DNA from: CAYMRB01 sp964392615
GTDB taxonomy: Bacteria; Planctomycetota; UBA8108
DNA length: 19,290 nt
Direction of reading: 5' to 3'
Assembly (NCBI GenBank): GCA_964392615.1
Contig: CAYMRB010000165.1
Span: 1 to 19,290, forward strand
Shown: in pieces, positions 14,602-19,290 of the stretch
Numbering within the stretch: position 1 is the stretch's first letter
How the letters are laid out: each line of letters starts with the position of its first letter
Notes under the pieces: generated by a model
Database searches by the model: none
What the model saw: only the letters and a program-made list of their open reading frames with translations
Told to the model about the DNA's origin: nothing
Made by a program: the position numbers and the translations under genes

Positions 14602-15729
14602 ATGCGATCGATCGTCGGCATTCCGAGAGAGATCAAGGAGGATGAGGGACGGATCGCCATCACTCCGGCGGGTGTCCACATCCTGGAGGAACGCGGCCAC
14701 CGCATCCTCATCGAGCGGGGCGCGGGCGAGGGCAGCGGCATCCCGGACGAGGAGTTCGCCGAGGCGGGTGCCGAAATCGTTCCGGATGCTGCGAGCGTTT
14801 TCGGCGAGAGCGACATCATCGTCAAGGTGAAGGAGCCTCTGCCGGCGGAGTACGGCCTCATCAGGTCGGACCAGATTCTGTTCACCTTCTTTCACTTCGC
14901 CGCGTCGCGCGAGCTGACGACCGCGATGGTCGACAGCGGAGCGACGTGCGTCGCGTACGAGACGATTCGCGACCGGCGGGGCCAACTGCCGATCTTGACG
15001 CCGATGAGCGAGGTGGCCGGGCGCATGTCGGTCTTCGAGGGCTCCAAGCACCTCGAGAGCCCGTTCGGCGGTCGTGGCGTCCTCGTCTCCGGCGTGCCGG
15101 GCGTCGAGCCGGCGAAGGTCGTGATTCTCGGCGGGGGCGTCGTCGGCCTCAACGCGGCCAAGATCGCGGCGGGCGTCGGCGCTCAGGTGACGATCTTCGA
15201 GGTGTCGCACGATCGGATGCGCTACATCGACGACGTGATGCCGCCGAACGTGACGACGCTCTACTCGAATCCGCTGCTCGTCCGCAAGAAAGTCTCTCAG
15301 GCCGACCTCGTGGTCGGCGCGGTCCTGGTCGCCGGGGCCAAGGCTCCGGTCCTCGTGCGCCGCGAGGATGTTAAGAACATGAAGGATCGTTCGGTTGTGG
15401 TGGATGTCGCCGTGGACCAGGGCGGGTGCATCGAGACCTGCCGGCCCACGACGCACAGCGCCCCGACCTACGTCGAGGAAGGCGTGCTGCACTACTGCGT
15501 CGCGAACATGCCGGGCGCGGTGGCCAGGACGTCGACGTTCGCGCTGACCAACGTCACGCTGCCGTACCTCGAGTCGCTGGCGGACGACGGCCTCGCGGGC
15601 TTCCTCGGTCACGGAGAGCACGTGGCGCAGGGATTGAACGTACACCAGGGACGCATTTACCACGCCGGCGTGGCGAGCGCGTTCGGTCTCCCGCTGGCGA
15701 CCGAGCTTTCCGCCGATTCCGTCGGCTGA
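14602..15729 (+). CDS. ald: Alanine dehydrogenase (NAD-dependent)
   Basis: 375 residues, close to the usual 371. It catalyses reversible oxidative deamination of L-alanine to pyruvate, ammonium and NADH in the cytoplasm. The N-terminus MRSIVGIPREIKEDEGRIAI is diagnostic. Catalytic positions are visible: Lys75 in DIIVKVKEP, His98 in FTFFHFA and Asp272 in VVDVAVDQGG. The Rossmann motif is VVILGGGVVGLNAAKIA (173-189). The end carries GLNVHQGRIYH (345-354), typical of Ald rather than of the larger transhydrogenase alpha subunit. AGAGGA lies 9 bases before the ATG. A polyprenyl synthase gene follows after 29 bases, possibly in the same transcript although the pathways are unrelated. Ald genes are often induced by alanine or low oxygen; nothing in the sequence shows which applies here. 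Confidence 0.96.
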   Translation: MRSIVGIPREIKEDEGRIAITPAGVHILEERGHRILIERGAGEGSGIPDEEFAEAGAEIVPDAASVFGESDIIVKVKEPLPAEYGLIRSDQILFTFFHFAASRELTTAMVDSGATCVAYETIRDRRGQLPILTPMSEVAGRMSVFEGSKHLESPFGGRGVLVSGVPGVEPAKVVILGGGVVGLNAAKIAAGVGAQVTIFEVSHDRMRYIDDVMPPNVTTLYSNPLLVRKKVSQADLVVGAVLVAGAKAPVLVRREDVKNMKDRSVVVDVAVDQGGCIETCRPTTHSAPTYVEEGVLHYCVANMPGAVARTSTFALTNVTLPYLESLADDGLAGFLGHGEHVAQGLNVHQGRIYHAGVASAFGLPLATELSADSVG

Positions 15730-15758
15730 GGCCCGAGACGACGACACGCTGAACGGTC

Positions 15759-16763
15759 ATGGACACCAAGAGCCCCGCAGCCCTCGAAAGCATCTACGCG
15801 CCGATTCAGGCCGAGATGCGCCGTCTCGATGGATTCCTGCGCGATGAGTTCGGGGCGTCCGAGCCGTTCATCCATGAGCTCTCGCAGCACATCGCGTGCT
15901 TCCGCGGCAAGCAGATCCGGCCGGCGCTTCTGTTCCTCGCGACGCGGTTGGTCGGCGCTCGCCCGACGGCGGACGTGGTCAAGATCGGCGCCGTGCTCGA
16001 GCTCGTCCACACAGCGACGTTGGTGCACGACGACCTTCTCGACGGGGCAGCCATGCGCCGTCGCGTCGAGACGGTGCACAGGCGGTGGGGGAATCGCCCG
16101 GCCATCCTGATCGGCGACTTCATCTACTCGCGCGCGTTCCAGCTGTCGACCGAGGTCGAGGGGATGGCGGCCATCCTGTCGGCGACCACGCACGAGATCT
16201 GCGAGGGCGAGCTGCTGCAGATCGGGTCGCGACACGAGCCGGATATCACCGAGGACCTCTACTTCGAGATCATCCGCAAGAAGACCGCGATCCTGCACGG
16301 CGTCGCGTGCGAGATCGCCGGTCGCCTCGCCGGGCTCGATGAGGACCGCGTCGAGCTGCTGCGGCGCATCGGCCTCGATCTCGGCATGGCGTTCCAGGTC
16401 GTCGACGACTGCCTCGACTACGCGGGCACGGAGGAGGTCGTCGGCAAGAGCCTCGGAACCGACCTGCACCAGGGGAAGCTGACGCTGCCCTTGATGTACC
16501 TGCGGGACGGAATGGCGGCCCCCGAGCGCGATTGGCTGCGGCGTGCCTTGCGCGGTCCGCTCGACGCGCAGTCCGAGGCGCGCATCCACGATCTGGTCCG
16601 CGCCAACGGCGTGCTGACGAAGTCATTCGCGCGCGCCGAGTCGTTCGTCCAGAGCGCCAAGTCGAGCCTGCTCGAGCTCGCGGTCGTCGGCGATCCCCGG
16701 GCGGTCGCCGCGCGCGAGAGCCTCGAGCTCGCGGCGGACTACGTGCTGCGGCGCGATCGGTAG
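15759..16763 (+). CDS. Long-chain polyprenyl diphosphate synthase
   Basis: 334-residue trans-isoprenyl diphosphate synthase (IspB/HepT type) that elongates allylic diphosphates with isopentenyl diphosphate to make a quinone side chain. Seen motifs are RGKQIRP (49-55), the first aspartate-rich motif DDLLD (91-95), the second, DDCLD (216-220), then GKSLGTDLHQGKLTLPLM (229-246) for the second substrate. The residue five positions before the first motif is alanine (TATLVHDD), which in this family leaves the product cavity open and favours long C35-C50 chains; geranylgeranyl or farnesyl synthases usually have a bulky aromatic residue near here. The exact chain length cannot be deduced. The ribosome site is weak; spacing from ald is 29 bases. 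The gene ends opposite a convergent minus-strand pseudogene. Confidence 0.93.
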   Translation: MDTKSPAALESIYAPIQAEMRRLDGFLRDEFGASEPFIHELSQHIACFRGKQIRPALLFLATRLVGARPTADVVKIGAVLELVHTATLVHDDLLDGAAMRRRVETVHRRWGNRPAILIGDFIYSRAFQLSTEVEGMAAILSATTHEICEGELLQIGSRHEPDITEDLYFEIIRKKTAILHGVACEIAGRLAGLDEDRVELLRRIGLDLGMAFQVVDDCLDYAGTEEVVGKSLGTDLHQGKLTLPLMYLRDGMAAPERDWLRRALRGPLDAQSEARIHDLVRANGVLTKSFARAESFVQSAKSSLLELAVVGDPRAVAARESLELAADYVLRRDR

Positions 16764-16766
16764 CGG

Positions 16767-16784
16767 CGGGGCGAGACCGCCCCG
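16767..16784. terminator. Small GC hairpin between convergent genes
   Basis: CGGGGC (16767-16772), loop GAGACC, GCCCCG (16779-16784), starting 3 bases after the polyprenyl synthase stop; GATCGG (16755-16760) and CCGATC (16782-16787) could form an alternative outer pairing. There is no T-run on either side, so termination is possible but unproven. Confidence 0.3.
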
Positions 16785-16847
16785 ATCACCGCCTCGATGC
16801 CGAGCCGGACGAGCGCGTGGCGTCCGAACGTTCCGCCCATCGTCGGT

Positions 16848-17965
16848 TCACTCGAACCTCAACGAGTAGAGATCCGCGTCGCGCATCACGAACCGAAGGC
16901 GAATCGGTTTGCTGGCGAGCGTGCCGATCGACTCGCCGCTTTTCCATGCGGCCGCGCGGTCGATCTCGTTGCCGATGATCGGCTCGCTCTCGCGCAAAGT
17001 GAAACCGGGGATCGGCTTGCCCTGGGCGTCTTGGGCCTCGACCCGGATCTCGCCGGCAGCTGACGTGGCGAAGTTGAGTGACAGGCTCGACCCGTCGAAC
17101 GTCAACGGCTTGGTCACCATCGAGCCGCCGCTGTACGGTGCCCGAACCGACGCGAAGCCGTCGAGACGAACGCTATGGCGCCGCAAGCAGGCCGTCGGCT
17201 GGGCATAGTCGTTCTGAACGTAGAACGACATTTCTCCGGGACCCGTTTGCACGACCCCCAAGGCCGGATAGTTGGTCCGCGAGACCCAGTTCTTCGGCCC
17301 GATTCCCGGTCGCAGAAAGCCTTCCATGAACGTACGGTCGTACCGTGTGCCGCCGCGCGTGGTCAATAGAACGGCGTCCGAGATGTCCCTGTAGTACTTC
17401 TTGTGAACACCGATCGCCTTCGCCTGCTCGTCGGTAATCGCCTGTCGCCGGGGCATGAACCGCGCGGCCGTGCTTACGTAGATATGCGGCGCCCGAAAAT
17501 ACGGTTGTGTCTGGTTCGTGTAGAGATGCTCTCTCCGTGCCGGACGGCCACGATGAACAGGCTGCATCTGCTGGGTTGGCGACCAACTCGACAGATCGGG
17601 GCTCGTCGCCCGCCCGACCGCCCGCAAGCTGCCGAGCATGATCCGGAAGTAAGCCACGTAGCAGCCCTCGGCTTCCGACCAAAAAATCAGATTCTGCGAG
17701 TCGAACGCGCCGTCGGTGATCACCGGCTTCTCGGTAGTCTTCTTCCACCGCAGGCCGTCGGGCGACACGAACAGATGAAGCCCCTTCGCAAGGCCCGCCA
17801 CTCCCTTGTACCGTTCGTTTCTCGGCACGCCGGGACGCGTATCGACAAACGGGCAGAAGTTATGCGTGTAGGGCGCCGTATTGGCCAACACGACATTGTT
17901 GTCCAGGGTCCCGTTGATCTCGTAGAGGCCGACCCGCGGTTTGGTCCGGACGCGAAGCTGGACGC
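16848..17965 (-). pseudogene. 5'-truncated glycosidase-like five-bladed beta-propeller gene
   Basis: The conserved sequence begins at about KPRVGLYEINGTLDNNVVLA, immediately after the moaC stop, and continues to the natural end DADLYSLRF. The body matches from memory a family of GH32/GH43-like propeller proteins common in Planctomycetes: VSPDGLRWKK, GAFDSQNLIFW, LYTNQTQPYFRAPHIYV, RFMPRRQ, GGTRYDRTFMEGFLRPG, NWVSRTNYPALGV. In full-length relatives a signal peptide and the first propeller segment (on the order of 100 residues) precede the KPxLGLYE motif; here that part is missing. The frame is open upstream to an ATG at 18062, but those bases belong to moaC and give an arginine-rich, unrelated translation, and no start codon with a ribosome site lies between. 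I conclude that a deletion removed the 5' part and joined the remainder to moaC; the frame is otherwise intact, suggesting a recent event. Confidence 0.72.
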
Positions 17966-18480
<515 letters not shown>

Positions 18481-18484
<4 letters not shown>

Positions 18485-19290
18485 GTGTCGATTCCGAAGT
18501 GCTGACGGGCGCAGACGAGGGTGTTGCGCGCCAGCATCGCGACGGTGATCGGCCCGATGCCTCCTGGCACGGGAGTGATCCAGCTGGCCTTCGGCTCGAC
18601 CGTGGCGAAGTCGACGTCGCCGACGATGCGTCCCTCGTCAACGCGGTTGATGCCGACGTCGATGACGGTCGCGCCTTCCGACACCATATCGCCCGTGATC
18701 AGTCCCGGCTTGCCGACGGCGACGACGAGGATGTCGGCGCGTCGCGTGTGCTCGGCCAGGTCGCGCGTCGCGATATGGCACGTCGTGATCGTCGCCATCT
18801 CCTGCAGCAGGCACAGGCTGACGGGCTTGCCGACGATGTCGCTGTGGCCGACGATGACGACGTTCTTGCCGGCGATCTCGGCGCGGGTCGACTCGATCGC
18901 GGTGAGGATCGCGAGCGCGGTGCACGGACCGACCGCGTGGCGGTTGTAGATCAAGCGCCCGAGGTTGGCCGGGTTGACGCCCTCGACGTCGTTCGCGGGG
19001 GAGATCGTCTCCTGGATCTCGTGCGGCACGATCGTCTCCGGCAGCGGCATCGTCAGGATGATGCCCGAGACGGTCGGGTTGGTGTTCAGGAAGTCGAGGT
19101 GGACGAGGAGATCGGCGGCGGTCGTCAGCTCGTCGAGATGCAGGTGTGTGTACTGGATTCCGAGATCCGAGAACCGCTTCCTCTGACGGCGGATGTAGAC
19201 ATCCGTCGCCTCGTTGTCGCCGACCTGCACCCAGACAAGATGCGGAATCTTGCCGGCCTGGCGCAGCTCCGCGACGCCGGTCTTGACGTC
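18481..19290 (-). CDS. folD: FolD-family methylenetetrahydrofolate dehydrogenase, partial, with altered cyclohydrolase residues
   Basis: 269 residues are visible; the frame runs off the right edge without an upstream stop, so roughly 20-30 N-terminal residues are missing. FolD interconverts 5,10-methylene-, methenyl- and 10-formyl-tetrahydrofolate with NADP in the cytoplasm. The NADP-binding part is normal: VVIVGHSDIVGKPVS, ILVVAVGKPGLI, VIDVGINR and the C-terminal ITPVPGGIGPITVAML. In the folate/cyclohydrolase site, the usual YVxxKxKA reads YIRRQRKR (Lys to Gln, codon 19183-19185), the usual VQLPLP reads LTMPLP (Gln to Thr, 19051-19053) and DVDG reads DVEG (Asp to Glu, 18982-18984). The tyrosine is kept. 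This suggests dehydrogenase activity without efficient cyclohydrolase. It overlaps moaC by ATGA. Confidence 0.9.

Noticed and set aside
14557..15747. 396-codon minus-strand open frame opposite alanine dehydrogenase
   Set aside because: Ald on the plus strand has all catalytic motifs; the antisense frame is a high-GC artefact.

Overview
The window is GC-rich bacterial chromosomal DNA with closely packed genes on both strands. It most likely comes from a member of the Planctomycetota. The main clues are three secreted proteins with the dockerin-like 'GDxNxDGxxDISDPVxxLxYLFLGG' type of repeat, which is abundant in that phylum, and a fragment of a beta-propeller glycosidase-like family that I know chiefly from Planctomycetes and Verrucomicrobia. 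This placement is inference from protein style; there is no rRNA in the window.

Layout, left to right. (1) Plus strand, 2-2488: the 3' two thirds of metK (S-adenosylmethionine synthetase), a 142-bp spacer that can fold into stable hairpins, then an arsenic-resistance pair, an ArsR-type repressor followed by an ACR3 arsenite efflux carrier. (2) 2616-4253, minus: a secreted metzincin-type metalloprotease with an N-terminal dockerin-like pair and a PKD domain. (3) 4659-4865, plus: a tiny exported peptide with one CxxCH heme-binding motif, ending 3 bp from the stop of a convergent cysteine synthase (4869-5825, minus). (4) 6275-9938, minus: a branched-chain-amino-acid-type ABC solute-binding protein followed after 16 bp by a large chemoreceptor, with no permease or ATPase genes. 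The chemoreceptor ectodomain is a tandem duplication with a period of exactly 163 residues. (5) 10154-14030, minus: two secreted dockerin-tagged proteins. One has two cohesin-like beta-sandwiches, a carboxypeptidase-regulatory-like domain and a dockerin. The other has beta-propeller and FN3-like segments and a dockerin, and it is split by a one-base frameshift. (6) 14602-16763, plus: alanine dehydrogenase and a long-chain polyprenyl diphosphate synthase. (7) 16848-19290, minus: folD (5' end beyond the window) overlapping moaC by ATGA, followed by a 5'-truncated glycosidase-like pseudogene.

Functionally the window mixes housekeeping metabolism (SAM, cysteine, alanine/NH4+, isoprenoid quinone side chain, C1-folate, molybdopterin) with a secreted or cell-surface set (dockerin proteins, protease, chemoreceptor with its candidate binding protein) and an arsenic detoxification unit. 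The most notable points are the chemoreceptor duplication and its pairing with a lone binding protein, the FolD copy lacking three of four cyclohydrolase residues, the frameshifted dockerin gene, the truncated glycosidase gene, and the solitary CxxCH peptide. I see no CRISPR array, tRNA, rRNA, insertion sequence or prophage gene.
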